Assembly (NCBI RefSeq): GCF_905220995.1
Contig: NZ_CAJNBJ010000001.1
Coordinates: 496,001 to 560,000 of the forward strand
From: Nitrospira defluvii
Lineage (GTDB): Bacteria; Nitrospirota; Nitrospiria; Nitrospirales; Nitrospiraceae
Length of the DNA: 64,000 nucleotides
Direction: 5' to 3'
The notes under the pieces are model-generated. The model made no database searches, was not told the DNA's origin, and was given only the letters and a program-made list of their open reading frames with translations. This document shows, one piece after another, positions 28,390 to 38,200 of the stretch. The first letter of the stretch is position 1; each line of letters opens with the position of its first letter. Position numbers and translations under genes: made by a program.

Positions 28390-29379
28390 CTACCTCACGG
28401 CTCGAAACGTTCCCGCCCCGGCCCGCCGGAGCGCGGATTGAAGGATGCGTTCCGTCAAGACATCGTACGATAGGCCCGCTTTGCCCGCCGCCATCGGCAG
28501 GAGACTCGTCTCAGTCATCCCCGGCACCGTGTTGATTTCCAACACATAGGGCTTGCCCTTGGGAGTGATGCGAAAGTCCACCCGCGCAGCCCCGCTGCAG
28601 CCCAACGCGTGATAGGTCTGGATGGCCAACTGCGTGATCTGCTTCGTGACCGCAGCCGACAGCGGCGCGGGACACAAGTACTGTGTCCGGCCTTTCTCAT
28701 ACTTCGCCGAGAAGTCGTAGAATCCGTCCGGCGCCACAATCTCCACCGCGGGAAGGCCGGTCACCGCCCCGTCCGCACCGCCCAAGAGCGACACGGTCAC
28801 TTCGTGCCCGGGAATATAGGCTTCCACCATGGCTTCCGCCTCATAACGATGGGCGACCCGCAGGGCCTCTTTCCACTGCGAGGGCTTACGAACAATGGTC
28901 ACCCCAATCGTCGACCCCTGACTTGGCGGCTTGACGACAATGGGCAACTTCAATTTGCAGCTCGTCAGGATGCGGTTCAGCGTAGGCGCCGTTCCCCGCA
29001 ACACTACCGTGCCGCGCGGCACAGGGATGCCATGGGCCGCCAATTCCGTCTTGGTCACCACCTTGTGCATGCCGATCGCGCTGGCCCGCACACCGGATCC
29101 TGTATAGGGAATCCCCATGGTCTCTAAAAATCCTTGAATCGCCCCGTCTTCACCGCCTGGCCCGTGCAACGCGAGGAAGGCAATCTCAACTCCCTGTTCC
29201 TGCAAGGCGGACGACAAAGTGGTGCTGACATCGATGGCCACCGCGTCGTACCCGCTGCGCACCAGCGAGCGATAGACGGCCTCGCCGGTTTTCAGCGACA
29301 CATCGCGCTCGGACGACTGCCCTCCCATCAACACTCCGATTTTCGAACGAGTCAGCGGCTTCCGTTCCGTCACATCCAT
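28390..29379 (-). CDS. ddl: D-alanine-D-alanine ligase
   Basis: Ddl (329 residues) makes the D-Ala-D-Ala dipeptide used by MurF. The ATP-grasp fold is recognisable: N-terminal VLMGGQSSERDVSLKTG, VVKPPSQGSTIGV for nucleotide binding, GAARVDFRI, and LEINTVPGMTETSLLPMAA with the metal ligands. It starts at an ATG and lies 20 bases after murB, 2 bases before ftsQ. All parts of the wall-precursor pathway from UDP-MurNAc on are in this cluster. Confidence 0.96.
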   Translation of the reverse strand: MDVTERKPLTRSKIGVLMGGQSSERDVSLKTGEAVYRSLVRSGYDAVAIDVSTTLSSALQEQGVEIAFLALHGPGGEDGAIQGFLETMGIPYTGSGVRASAIGMHKVVTKTELAAHGIPVPRGTVVLRGTAPTLNRILTSCKLKLPIVVKPPSQGSTIGVTIVRKPSQWKEALRVAHRYEAEAMVEAYIPGHEVTVSLLGGADGAVTGLPAVEIVAPDGFYDFSAKYEKGRTQYLCPAPLSAAVTKQITQLAIQTYHALGCSGAARVDFRITPKGKPYVLEINTVPGMTETSLLPMAAGKAGLSYDVLTERILQSALRRAGAGTFRAVR

Positions 29380-29398
29380 GTCCTTTCACCGGCCCGCA

Positions 29399-30322
29399 TC
29401 AGGCTTGCCCCACGACCTTCAACTCCAATTCCAGCGTCACCCCCGACTGTTTCTTGACCGCCGCACGAACCTTCCGGATCAACGCCAAGACATCGGCGGC
29501 GCGGGCATGCCCCGTGTTCACCATGAAATTGGCGTGCTTGTCGGACACCTGCGCATCCCCGACTCGGGCGCCCTTGAGGCCAGCCGCATCCACCAGCCGG
29601 CCGGCTGAATCCTGCGGAGGATTCTTGAAGACACAACCGGCGCTCGGCAATGTCAACGGCTGGGTGTCTTTGCGATACTGGAGATAGTCCTTCACGGTTT
29701 TTTCAATGCGTGCATGATCGCCCGGCGTCATCTGCAACCAGACCCCGGCCACAATGCCGCGTGGCAAATGGGCACGCCGATAGCTGAAGGGAATCTCGGT
29801 GGCGGGAATATCCACGACCCGGCCCCGTGGATCCACCATGCGTACGGCCTTGAGCGCGTCCTTCATCTCTCCCAAACGTGTCCCTGCGTTCATGACCACA
29901 CAACCGGCAACGGTGCCGGGAATCCCGGCACCCCACTCCAACCCGCTCAGAGAGCGTCGGATCGCATATCCGATCAACGCCGGCATACCCACGCCCCCAT
30001 CCGCGTAGAGCACATGCCCCGGTTCCTGGCGGATACTCTTGAGTCGGCGGAGGCTGACCACGATGCCCCGGATCCCACCGTCACGAACAAGCAGATTCGT
30101 CCCACCCACGACGAACACCGGGATGCGTTCTGCGTGAGCCTTCGCCACCACCCGGCACAGGTCATCCACATCGACCGGCTCCACCAGAACGTCCGCGGGC
30201 CCACCGATGCGGAACGACGTGTAGTCCTGCAACGAAGCCTGATACATGATCGTTCCACGCACTCCCTCTAGCATGCGCGCCCAGTCTTGTTTGGTTCTGG
30301 CCGGTCGCTCTGTTCGCGCCAC
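29399..30322 (-). CDS. murB: UDP-N-acetylenolpyruvoylglucosamine reductase
   Basis: MurB (307 residues) is the FAD enzyme that reduces enolpyruvyl-UDP-GlcNAc to UDP-MurNAc. YTSFRIGGPADVLVEP starts the FAD-binding domain, GAGIPGTVAGCVVMNAG follows, and SAGCVFKNP carries the catalytic Ser region; the VNTGHARAADVL tail is typical. I chose the GTG at 30320-30322 because TGAGG lies 6 bases before it. GTG codons at 30347-30349 and 30344-30346 or the ATG at codon 17 are alternatives. It lies 31 bases after murC. Confidence 0.92.
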   Translation of the reverse strand: MARTERPARTKQDWARMLEGVRGTIMYQASLQDYTSFRIGGPADVLVEPVDVDDLCRVVAKAHAERIPVFVVGGTNLLVRDGGIRGIVVSLRRLKSIRQEPGHVLYADGGVGMPALIGYAIRRSLSGLEWGAGIPGTVAGCVVMNAGTRLGEMKDALKAVRMVDPRGRVVDIPATEIPFSYRRAHLPRGIVAGVWLQMTPGDHARIEKTVKDYLQYRKDTQPLTLPSAGCVFKNPPQDSAGRLVDAAGLKGARVGDAQVSDKHANFMVNTGHARAADVLALIRKVRAAVKKQSGVTLELELKVVGQA

Positions 30323-30353
30323 CCCGGTCCTCAATTCCCCTCTCACCACACCA

Positions 30354-31736
30354 TTACGCAGGCAACCGGTCGAGAATCGCCAGCCCCGCTTTCCAGATAT
30401 CCCCTGCACCGAGGGTGATCACAAGATCCCCGGCTTTCAAGGTCGGCAACACCTGCTCCGCGATTGCGTCCTTGCGCTCGACGAAGGTGGCCGACGGATG
30501 CCCGGCCGCTTGCACGGCTTCGACCAATTTGGCACCGGACACGCCGGGAATCGGTTGCTCACCAGCGGCATAAATCTCCGTCATAAACAACGCGTCCGCC
30601 TGATCAAACGCATGGGAGAACTCCTGGATCAGGTCGCGGGACCGGCTGTAGCGATGCGGCTGGAACAACACGACCACCCGACGGTCCCAGCCTTGTTTTG
30701 CGGCGGCAATCGTGGCTCGGACTTCGGTTGGATGATGTCCGTAGTCGTCCACCACCATGATGCCGGCCTTTTCCCCTCGCAGATGAAAGCGACGCTCCAC
30801 TCCGCTAAAGGCCGCCAGGCCTTTCCTGATCAGATCCACGGGGATATCCAACTCGAGACCAATCGCGATCGCCACCAACGAATTGGACACGTTGTGGATC
30901 CCCGGAATGCTCAGCCGGAACGGACCCAGGTTGCGGCCACGGAAGAACACGCGAAACTCCGAGCCCCACTGCCGCAACGCGATGTCGGTCGCGCGAAAAT
31001 CCGGCACGTGGTCCGGATATTCGTTCAAGCCGTAGGTCTGGTATCGCTTGACCACCCGCGGCAATACGTTCCGTAAGCGCTCATCATCGGAACAGAGTAC
31101 CGCCAGTCCGTAAAACGGTACCTTGTTCACAAACTCAAGAAAACTGTCGTTGAGCCGTTCCATGCTGCCGTAATGGTCCAGGTGCTCACGGTCGATATTC
31201 GTGACCGCGGCGATCGTCGGCGCCAAACGCAGGAAGGAGCCGTCGCTTTCGTCTGCTTCGGCAATCAAGAGATCGCCCCGCCCCAGTCGGGCATGGCTCC
31301 CGAGGGCATTCACCTTTCCGCCGATCACCATCGTGGGATCCAGCCCGCCCTGTGCCAGCACATTGGCCACCATCGAGGTCGTGGTCGTCTTGCCATGAGC
31401 ACCGGCGATCGCGACTCCGAACTTCAAACGCATCAACTCGGCCAACATTTCAGCGCGTGGAATAACCGGGATCTGCCGGGCCTTCGCCGCGACGACTTCC
31501 GGGTTGGTCGCCGCCACCGCGGAGGAAATGACCACCACCTGCGCCTCCCCGATGTTGGCTTCATGGTGACCAATGGCGATCCGCCCGCCTAACTCTTCCA
31601 GCCGTCGCGTGGTTTCGGACTGACTCAAATCCGATCCGCTGACCTTATACCCGAGCGTCAATAGCACTTCGGCGATGCCACTCATTCCCGATCCGCCGAT
31701 TCCCACCAGATGAATATGTTGTGTCTTTCTGAACAT
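30354..31736 (-). CDS. murC: UDP-N-acetylmuramate-L-alanine ligase
   Basis: MurC (460 residues) adds L-Ala to UDP-MurNAc. The N-terminal IHLVGIGGSGMSGIAEVLL, the ATP site GAHGKTTTTSMVA, and the EADESDGSFL and DDYGHHPTEVRAT motifs are diagnostic. The ATG at 31734-31736 gives the standard N-terminus; a longer frame reaching into murG (start 31850) is possible but its Arg/Gln-rich extension looks non-native. About 80 bases separate it from murG. Confidence 0.95.
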   Translation of the reverse strand: MFRKTQHIHLVGIGGSGMSGIAEVLLTLGYKVSGSDLSQSETTRRLEELGGRIAIGHHEANIGEAQVVVISSAVAATNPEVVAAKARQIPVIPRAEMLAELMRLKFGVAIAGAHGKTTTTSMVANVLAQGGLDPTMVIGGKVNALGSHARLGRGDLLIAEADESDGSFLRLAPTIAAVTNIDREHLDHYGSMERLNDSFLEFVNKVPFYGLAVLCSDDERLRNVLPRVVKRYQTYGLNEYPDHVPDFRATDIALRQWGSEFRVFFRGRNLGPFRLSIPGIHNVSNSLVAIAIGLELDIPVDLIRKGLAAFSGVERRFHLRGEKAGIMVVDDYGHHPTEVRATIAAAKQGWDRRVVVLFQPHRYSRSRDLIQEFSHAFDQADALFMTEIYAAGEQPIPGVSGAKLVEAVQAAGHPSATFVERKDAIAEQVLPTLKAGDLVITLGAGDIWKAGLAILDRLPA

Positions 31737-31818
31737 CGCTGTTCGCCTTAGCTCCTGTCCACGAAATGATCGCTGTCCGCGATTCCGATCCTGTTGCTGT
31801 CTCTCCCGCTCTCGTTGT

Positions 31819-32940
31819 TCATAGGGCGCGAGCGCTGTCGCTGGCCTCATGGCGCCTCCTTATGACGTCGTAGCATTCACGCACAATAGTTTCCGCCGCA
31901 TCGCTGCGCCGCATCTCCCAACTGTGTCGACTCATGGTCTGCAGGCGCTCGGGCTCATTGAAGATGTCGATAATGGCTTTCGCCAACCCCGCGCCGGTCA
32001 ACTCGGCTTGCGGCAGCAATACGGCACCGCCGGCTTGAGCCATCACTTCTGCATTCCGCAGTTGATGATTGTAGATCGCGGTCGGAAGGGGGATCAGAAT
32101 GGCTGGTTTGCCGCACACGGTGAGCTCGGCGATGGTCATCGCGCCGGACCTCGCTACCACCAGGTCCGCCTCGCGAAGTACCGTGGGCATGTCGTAGAGA
32201 AACGGCACCACGTGCGCGGACATGCCGGCCTGGTCATAGGCCGCCAGCACTCTGGCATGATCGGCTTCACCTGTCTGATGGGTGATCATCAGGCCCCCCT
32301 TCAGCGCACCGAGGAGAGGCAACGCCTCGAGGACTGCGGAGTTGATGGCTTTTGCACCCTGGCTGCCGCCGAAGATCAAGAGATGCCGCGCGCGTCCGTT
32401 CTTGGCTGGACCGGACGGTACAGCAGAAGATTCCAGAAAGGCCCGGCGCACCGGATTGCCGACCACTCTGGTCTTTCGACGATCAAACCATTGCACGGTC
32501 GACTCGAATGCCAGAAAAATGCGTTGTACCAGCGGCGCCACGGCCTTATTGGCCATGCCCGGATATGCGTTCGGCTCCAAAATCACCCCGGGGATGCGGC
32601 GCAGAAACGCCGCCACCAACATCGCCGGGCTGGTATAGCCGCCGACCCCGAACACCAGATCCGCCCCCTGTTGTTTGAGCACCCCCAGCGACTGCCATAA
32701 ACTGACCGGCAAGGAGACCAAGGCCTTCATCATCTCCACCGGACTCTTACCCATCAACGGATTGGCCGTGATGCACTGCAAGGGAAACCCCTCATGGGCC
32801 AATACTTTTCGCTCGATTCCGCGTGTTGTCCCGACGAACAGGATGCGCGTGGATGGATCGCGTCGGAGAAACTCTCGCGCCACGGCAATAGCCGGATACA
32901 GATGCCCGCCTGTTCCGCCGGCGGCAATCACAATGGTCAT
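31819..32940 (-). CDS. murG: Lipid I N-acetylglucosaminyltransferase
   Basis: MurG (373 residues) is the peripheral GT28 enzyme that adds GlcNAc to lipid I to make lipid II. The N-terminal AAGGTGGHLYPA glycine loop, FGVGGYTSPAMLVAA, LLIFGGSQGAKAIN, and the donor-site VVARSGAMTIAEL are present. The ATG overlaps the ftsW stop by 4 bases (ATGA). The frame is open far upstream, but that part is the ftsW region read out of frame. Confidence 0.96.
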   Translation of the reverse strand: MTIVIAAGGTGGHLYPAIAVAREFLRRDPSTRILFVGTTRGIERKVLAHEGFPLQCITANPLMGKSPVEMMKALVSLPVSLWQSLGVLKQQGADLVFGVGGYTSPAMLVAAFLRRIPGVILEPNAYPGMANKAVAPLVQRIFLAFESTVQWFDRRKTRVVGNPVRRAFLESSAVPSGPAKNGRARHLLIFGGSQGAKAINSAVLEALPLLGALKGGLMITHQTGEADHARVLAAYDQAGMSAHVVPFLYDMPTVLREADLVVARSGAMTIAELTVCGKPAILIPLPTAIYNHQLRNAEVMAQAGGAVLLPQAELTGAGLAKAIIDIFNEPERLQTMSRHSWEMRRSDAAETIVRECYDVIRRRHEASDSARAL

Positions 32941-34145
32941 TCCGTCACCACCCCGCGCTTCCGCGCAGCACGCGGTGGTTCGCCATCCTTTCCCCCTTGC
33001 CGGTCCCGCGAAATACTCAGCAGAATGCCTACCCCGAACAGATTGGCCACCAGCGACGACCCGCCGTAACTGACGAACGGCAGAGTCAGTCCTTTGGTGG
33101 GCAGGAGCCCTGTGACGACGCCCGCGTTGACCAACGCCTGCATGCCGATCAACATCGTGATGCCCATCGCCAGATGGCGACCGAACGGATGACGCGCGCG
33201 ACCGGCGACTTGAAATCCTTTGACGACAAACAGGCCAAACAGCAGCACGATCGTGACGGTCCCCAATAACCCCAACTCCTCGCCGACCAGCGCCAACACA
33301 AAATCGGTGTGTGCCTCCGGCAGAAAGAACAACTTTTGTTTCCCCTCTCCTAACCCCACACCGAATGGCCCCCCGCTTCCGAAGGCCAAAAACGACTGCG
33401 TGATCTGGAAGCCGGCTCCGGACGGGTCTTTCGTGGGATCCAAAAACATCAGAAACCGTTTCCATCGGTAGGACGACGTCAGAATGAGCGCGGCCACCCC
33501 GGTCAACGCGCACAACGAGAGGATCGCAAGGTGTTTGATGCGCGCCCCTGCCAGAAACAGCAGGGTCACCACCACGAGCCCCATCACCACCACGGTGCCC
33601 AGATCCGGTTCCAGCAACACCAAGCCGCTCAGCAGGCCGATGACGATCAGCGGCGGTAACAAACCGCGCGCGAACTGAGTGATCTGATCCTGCTTCTTGG
33701 TCAGATAGGCCGCTGCATAGATGACGGCCACAAATTTCGCCACCTCGGCCGGTTGAATGTTGATCGGTCCCAGATGCAACCACCGCCGTGCCCCCTTCGC
33801 CACGTTCCCGAGCGACGGAATGAGCACCAGGACCAGCAACAACGTCGCCCCACAGAGCAGAGGGATCGCCAGCTTCTTCCAAATCCTGTAGTCGATCCGC
33901 GAAATGACGTGCATGACCAGCAGCCCGACGACCAACCAGGCCACCTGTCGTTTCAGAAAATACCAGGGATCGTGGAACCGGTTGCCCGCCACCACGGCGC
34001 TCGCGCTGAAGACCATCACCACCCCGATCAGGGTGAGCACCAGCGTCATGGCCAAGAGTGCCGGATCCACCGGTACACGCTTGGATCCGCGCTGGCCAGA
34101 AATCGACCAGGGCAACGTCAGTGTCCCGAGTGCCGGCTGTGCCAT
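32937..34145 (-). CDS. ftsW: Lipid II polymerase FtsW
   Basis: FtsW (402 residues) is a SEDS glycosyltransferase of the septum, working with the FtsI transpeptidase. About ten membrane helices are visible, together with the SEDS motifs GARRWLHLGPINIQPAEVAKF and the C-terminal GLTLPFVSYGGSS. The ATG at 34143-34145 is used; the 70-codon frame extension into murD is rejected. A GGAGG lies 13 bases upstream. The C-terminus is short and basic. It is translationally coupled to murG. Confidence 0.95.
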   Translation of the reverse strand: MAQPALGTLTLPWSISGQRGSKRVPVDPALLAMTLVLTLIGVVMVFSASAVVAGNRFHDPWYFLKRQVAWLVVGLLVMHVISRIDYRIWKKLAIPLLCGATLLLVLVLIPSLGNVAKGARRWLHLGPINIQPAEVAKFVAVIYAAAYLTKKQDQITQFARGLLPPLIVIGLLSGLVLLEPDLGTVVVMGLVVVTLLFLAGARIKHLAILSLCALTGVAALILTSSYRWKRFLMFLDPTKDPSGAGFQITQSFLAFGSGGPFGVGLGEGKQKLFFLPEAHTDFVLALVGEELGLLGTVTIVLLFGLFVVKGFQVAGRARHPFGRHLAMGITMLIGMQALVNAGVVTGLLPTKGLTLPFVSYGGSSLVANLFGVGILLSISRDRQGGKDGEPPRAARKRGVVTE

Positions 34146-34179
34146 CGTGCAGCTGTCGCTCCTCCCTACCACCCCCGGC

Positions 34180-35568
34180 TCATACCGGAAGCGCCTGGAC
34201 CAACGCCTTGAATTGACGCCCCCGATCCTGATAGTCCGCAAACATGTCGAAACTGGCGCAGGCCGGCGAGAGTAAGACCACCTCACCGGGCTGCGCCTCG
34301 CGAGCAGCAAGCTCCACGGCGTCGCGGAGTGTCGCTGCAGGACGACACCGGTCAAAACTACCCATCGCCGCCTGAATACGGCCCGCCGCCTCTCCGATCA
34401 AAATGAGTCCCTTGACCCGCTCACGGATGGCACGCTCCAGTCGAGAGAAGTCTCCTCCCTTGTCCCTGCCACCCGCGATCAACCAGATAGGCTGCTCAAT
34501 CCCCTCCAGCGCCTTCAGCACCGCATCGACGTTCGTGCCTTTCGAATCGTTGACAAAGCGGACGCCGCGGCGTTCACGTACCACTTCCAAGGCGTGCTCC
34601 AAGCCGGGAAACGAACGCAGCACGGCGCGGATCGCCTCAATGGAACAGCCACAAAGCAGACCATAGGTGACCGCCGCCATCACATTTTCTACGTTATGGA
34701 GCCCGATCAGCCGCATATCGCTCCGACGACACACTTCCTCGCGCGTGCCCCGCACGGTGGTCACGATCAGATCGCCGTCCAGCACCGTGGCCCCAGCCAC
34801 ACCCGACACGGTGGCTCCGCTGCGGCTGAACCCCAGGACGGCTCCTTTGGTGCGACCCCGAAGCGCCGCCACGCGCGCATCGTCCAGATTGAACAAAGCA
34901 TAGTCGCCCGAGGTTTGATTGGCGAAAATTCGTGCCTTGGCGGCCACATAGTCGTCCACCGATGCATACCGATCCATGTGATCAAGGGTGACATTCAAAA
35001 TCGACGCGATCCACGGATGAAACTGCTCGGTCGTTTCGAGCTGAAAACTGGAGACTTCAAAGACCGCATATACATAGGGCGGGGGGCTGCCCGGTTTCGC
35101 CTGCACACAGGCCAAGGCCGCCTCACTGGCGGCAATGCCGAGATTTCCGCCGACGAACGCAGATTTCCCGCTCTCCTGAAGAAACTTCCCGATCAACGTC
35201 ACGGTCGTACTTTTACCATTGGTCCCGGTTACGGCCACGATCGGCGCGGTGACAAAGCGGGAGGCCAATTCCAGTTCCCCGATGACTCGAACGCCCCTGG
35301 CACGCACGCGACTCAGCGCATCGAGCTGCGTGGGCACACCCGGACTGATCACGACGAGATCCGCCCCCTCCAACGCCGACTCATACTGTGCGCCCACTCG
35401 CACGGCAATGCCGGACTGGTCTAATTGCGGGAGGATGGCCGTGAGCTCCTGCGGTTCTTTCCGGTCGGCCACGGTGACCCGCGCGCCAAGATGATTCAAG
35501 AGCCGCGCAGCGCCGACCCCGCTCCTGGCCAGACCCACTACCGTCACCTGAAGATCTTTGACGTTCAT
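34180..35568 (-). CDS. murD: UDP-N-acetylmuramoylalanine-D-glutamate ligase
   Basis: MurD (462 residues) adds D-Glu to UDP-MurNAc-L-Ala. It has the N-terminal Rossmann part [15 protein letters not shown], the ATP site [16 protein letters not shown], the [11 protein letters not shown] stretch, [17 protein letters not shown], and [10 protein letters not shown]. It starts with ATG 10 bases after the mraY stop and precedes ftsW by 34 bases. Confidence 0.96.
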   Translation of the reverse strand: MNVKDLQVTVVGLARSGVGAARLLNHLGARVTVADRKEPQELTAILPQLDQSGIAVRVGAQYESALEGADLVVISPGVPTQLDALSRVRARGVRVIGELELASRFVTAPIVAVTGTNGKSTTVTLIGKFLQESGKSAFVGGNLGIAASEAALACVQAKPGSPPPYVYAVFEVSSFQLETTEQFHPWIASILNVTLDHMDRYASVDDYVAAKARIFANQTSGDYALFNLDDARVAALRGRTKGAVLGFSRSGATVSGVAGATVLDGDLIVTTVRGTREEVCRRSDMRLIGLHNVENVMAAVTYGLLCGCSIEAIRAVLRSFPGLEHALEVVRERRGVRFVNDSKGTNVDAVLKALEGIEQPIWLIAGGRDKGGDFSRLERAIRERVKGLILIGEAAGRIQAAMGSFDRCRPAATLRDAVELAAREAQPGEVVLLSPACASFDMFADYQDRGRQFKALVQALPV

Positions 35569-35578
35569 AGCCTCATCA

Positions 35579-36655
35579 CTACCGGAGTTTGAGTGTGCTC
35601 AGACTAAGCAGCGCGAGCAAAATCGCAATGATCCACAGGCGCACCACCACCTTCGGTTCATCCCACCCTTTCATCTCAAAGTGATGATGAATAGGAGCCA
35701 TGTTGAAAATGCGCTTTCCACGCAGTTTGTATGATCCGACCTGCAGGATCACCGACAGGGCTTCAATGACGAACACGCCCCCGACGAGGAGCAACAGGAG
35801 CTCGTGCTTACTGATCACCGCCACCGTGCCGAGCGCGGCACCTAAAGGCAGTGAGCCCACGTCCCCCATGAACACGGACGCCGGGTAGGTATTGAACCAG
35901 AGGAATCCCAAACTCGACCCCAGAATGGCTCCGGTAAAAATCGCGATCTCCCCTGCGCCTTCGATGTAGGGAATGAGCAAGTATTCGGCCATGACACGGT
36001 TCCCCGTGACATAGGCGACAATCGTGTAGGCCAACGAGGCGATCATGACAGGACCGATGGCCAGGCCATCGAGTCCGTCCGTCAAATTGACGGCATTGGA
36101 GCTGCCGACGATGACAAGAATGACGAAGACGATGTAGAACCAGCCCAAGTCGGGCGTGAAATACTTGAAGAACGGTACGCTGAGTTTCGTCGTGTAGCTC
36201 GGCAAGGTGTACAGAAAGACACCGATGGCCAAGGCCACCAAAAACTGGCCGGTGAATTTTTGCGCCGCCGAAAGCCCCTTCGATTGGCGCTTGATGAACT
36301 TCAAATAGTCGTCGGCAAATCCCACCGCGCCGAAGCCTACCGTGGCCACGACGACCAGCCACACATACCGGTTGGTCATGTCGGCCCACAGCAAGGTCGA
36401 TAACACCACGGCGAAGATGATGAGAATGCCTCCCATCGTCGGTGTCCCGCTTTTGGCCAAATGGCGCTTCGGTCCATCGTCCCGGATTTGCTGACCGAGC
36501 TTGATCTCCTGCAGCTTCCGGATCACCCATGGGGCCATCACGAATGCGATCAGAAACGCCGTGACCGCAGCGTAGATGATGCGAAAGCTCTGGTACCGAA
36601 ATACGTTCAGGAACGAAAACTGTGTATGAAGTGGATACAGCCAGTTGTATAACAT
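35579..36655 (-). CDS. mraY: Phospho-MurNAc-pentapeptide transferase
   Basis: MraY (358 residues) moves phospho-MurNAc-pentapeptide onto undecaprenyl phosphate to form lipid I. The ten-helix membrane pattern, [23 protein letters not shown] (Asp pair), [10 protein letters not shown] and [13 protein letters not shown] are all present. The start is an ATG; 63 bases without visible features separate it from murF. Confidence 0.97.
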   Translation of the reverse strand: MLYNWLYPLHTQFSFLNVFRYQSFRIIYAAVTAFLIAFVMAPWVIRKLQEIKLGQQIRDDGPKRHLAKSGTPTMGGILIIFAVVLSTLLWADMTNRYVWLVVVATVGFGAVGFADDYLKFIKRQSKGLSAAQKFTGQFLVALAIGVFLYTLPSYTTKLSVPFFKYFTPDLGWFYIVFVILVIVGSSNAVNLTDGLDGLAIGPVMIASLAYTIVAYVTGNRVMAEYLLIPYIEGAGEIAIFTGAILGSSLGFLWFNTYPASVFMGDVGSLPLGAALGTVAVISKHELLLLLVGGVFVIEALSVILQVGSYKLRGKRIFNMAPIHHHFEMKGWDEPKVVVRLWIIAILLALLSLSTLKLR

Positions 36656-36718
36656 CCTACGGCATCTTTGCCCGCTCCCGATCAGCGGGCTCTCGAGGTC
36701 CTTTGTCTATTCCTGTTG

Positions 36719-38155
36719 CTAACACGCTTTTCTCGCCGCACGCCGCATTCCCGTCAGGGCGTCCACGACCTGTTCCATCCGCATCCCGCGCGAGGCCTTG
36801 ACCAACACCACATCGCCTTGCCGCACCATCCGCGCCAAAGCGGTCGCGGCCGCCTGCGCATCCGGATGTTCGGTGATCCGGTCGGCCGACATGCCGGCTT
36901 GGCGAGCGCCTTCCGCAAGCTCTCTCCCCAACCCGCCGCAAGCCAGCAGATGTCCGATCCCCTGCGCAGCCAGAAACGCTCCCACGTCGCGGTGCATTCG
37001 CTTCGTGTCCGCGCCCAGTTCCAGCATGTCGCCCAGAGCCGCGATCGATCGTTTCCCGCGCCCCAATTCCGCCAAGAGCCGGATGGCGGCCTTCATGGAA
37101 GCCGGATTGGCGTTGTAACAATCGTTGATGACCTGCACCCCGTGGGAGCTGCTGATCTGTGATCGCATCGCAGCCGGTCGGAATTTCGCCAGCCCCTCGG
37201 CGATGGCGGCGCCCGACAAGCCCAAGGCATGCCCCACGGCGGCCGCTGCCAGGGCGTTGCTCACATTGTGCTGCCCCTGCGTTCGGATCCGCACTTCCGT
37301 CTGTCGACTTTTCCCCGGCAGAATGAGCCCGAAGAGGGTCCCGCCCTTGTCATCGGTTCGAACATTCGCGGCACGAACGGCAGCCTTAGGAGATGCACCG
37401 AAAGCCACCACACGGCATTGAGCCCTGGAGGCCAGATAATCAAAATAATCATCGTCGGCGTTCAACACGACGACCCCGTCCTGCGGAAGGTGATCCAACA
37501 GCTCCGCCTTGGCCTGCGCAGACCCTTCCATGCTGCCGAAAAATTCCAAATGATCCGGCCCAATGTTGGTAATCACCCCGACGGTCGGCCTGGCGATCTC
37601 ACACAATCTGGTCGTCTGCCCTTCCTGATCCACCCCCATTTCAATCACCGCGGCCTGGTGGCGCGGGGCGAGTTGAAACAAGGTCTGGGGCACGCCGATG
37701 CGATTGTTCAGGTTACCTTCCGTCTTCAGCGTCTTCCATCGCTGCGCGACCACATGAGCCACCATCTCCTTCGTCGTCGTCTTTCCGTTGCTCCCTGTGA
37801 TGGCAATGACCGGAATCGGGAAACGGTTGCGATAGTGCGTAGCCAACCGCTGAAAGGCTTCGAGCGTGTCCCGCACCCCAAGCAAGATCGGCGTGTCGCC
37901 TCGTTTACGCATCGGCGGCAGGCGATACCCTTCCTGGACGATCGCACACACGGCGCCCTGCGCAAAGACCTTCGGCACGAACGCATGCGCATCCACACGA
38001 TCTCCTTGAAACGCGATGAACACATCACCTTTTCGCACCAAGCGCGAATCGGTCACCACGCGTCGGATGCGTTGCTTCAAGTCCTGAGAAGTCAGCCCTG
38101 ACGGCAACTTAACACTCAGCACTTCGCAGATTTCTTCGACGGTAAACAACGCCAT
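36719..38155 (-). CDS. murF: UDP-MurNAc-tripeptide-D-Ala-D-Ala ligase
   Basis: MurF (478 residues) adds D-Ala-D-Ala to the tripeptide precursor. The N-terminal domain has DSRLVRKGDVFIAFQG; the ATP site is GSNGKTTTKEMVAHV; INDCYNANPASMKAA is the MurF signature. The ATG at 38153-38155 fits the family N-terminus (LFTVEEICEVL); an ATG 9 codons upstream with a G-run before it is possible. It lies 45 bases downstream of murE. Confidence 0.95.
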   Translation of the reverse strand: MALFTVEEICEVLSVKLPSGLTSQDLKQRIRRVVTDSRLVRKGDVFIAFQGDRVDAHAFVPKVFAQGAVCAIVQEGYRLPPMRKRGDTPILLGVRDTLEAFQRLATHYRNRFPIPVIAITGSNGKTTTKEMVAHVVAQRWKTLKTEGNLNNRIGVPQTLFQLAPRHQAAVIEMGVDQEGQTTRLCEIARPTVGVITNIGPDHLEFFGSMEGSAQAKAELLDHLPQDGVVVLNADDDYFDYLASRAQCRVVAFGASPKAAVRAANVRTDDKGGTLFGLILPGKSRQTEVRIRTQGQHNVSNALAAAAVGHALGLSGAAIAEGLAKFRPAAMRSQISSSHGVQVINDCYNANPASMKAAIRLLAELGRGKRSIAALGDMLELGADTKRMHRDVGAFLAAQGIGHLLACGGLGRELAEGARQAGMSADRITEHPDAQAAATALARMVRQGDVVLVKASRGMRMEQVVDALTGMRRAARKAC

Positions 38156-38200
38156 AACGCCGCGACTGCCCGATTCCCGCATGTGCCCCCCCGCTGAGGT

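Noticed and set aside
31819-33882. A 687-codon open frame containing murG
   Set aside because: Only the part from 32940 on is MurG; the upstream part is the ftsW gene read in another frame, and the ATG at 32938-32940 overlaps the ftsW stop in the usual ATGA way.
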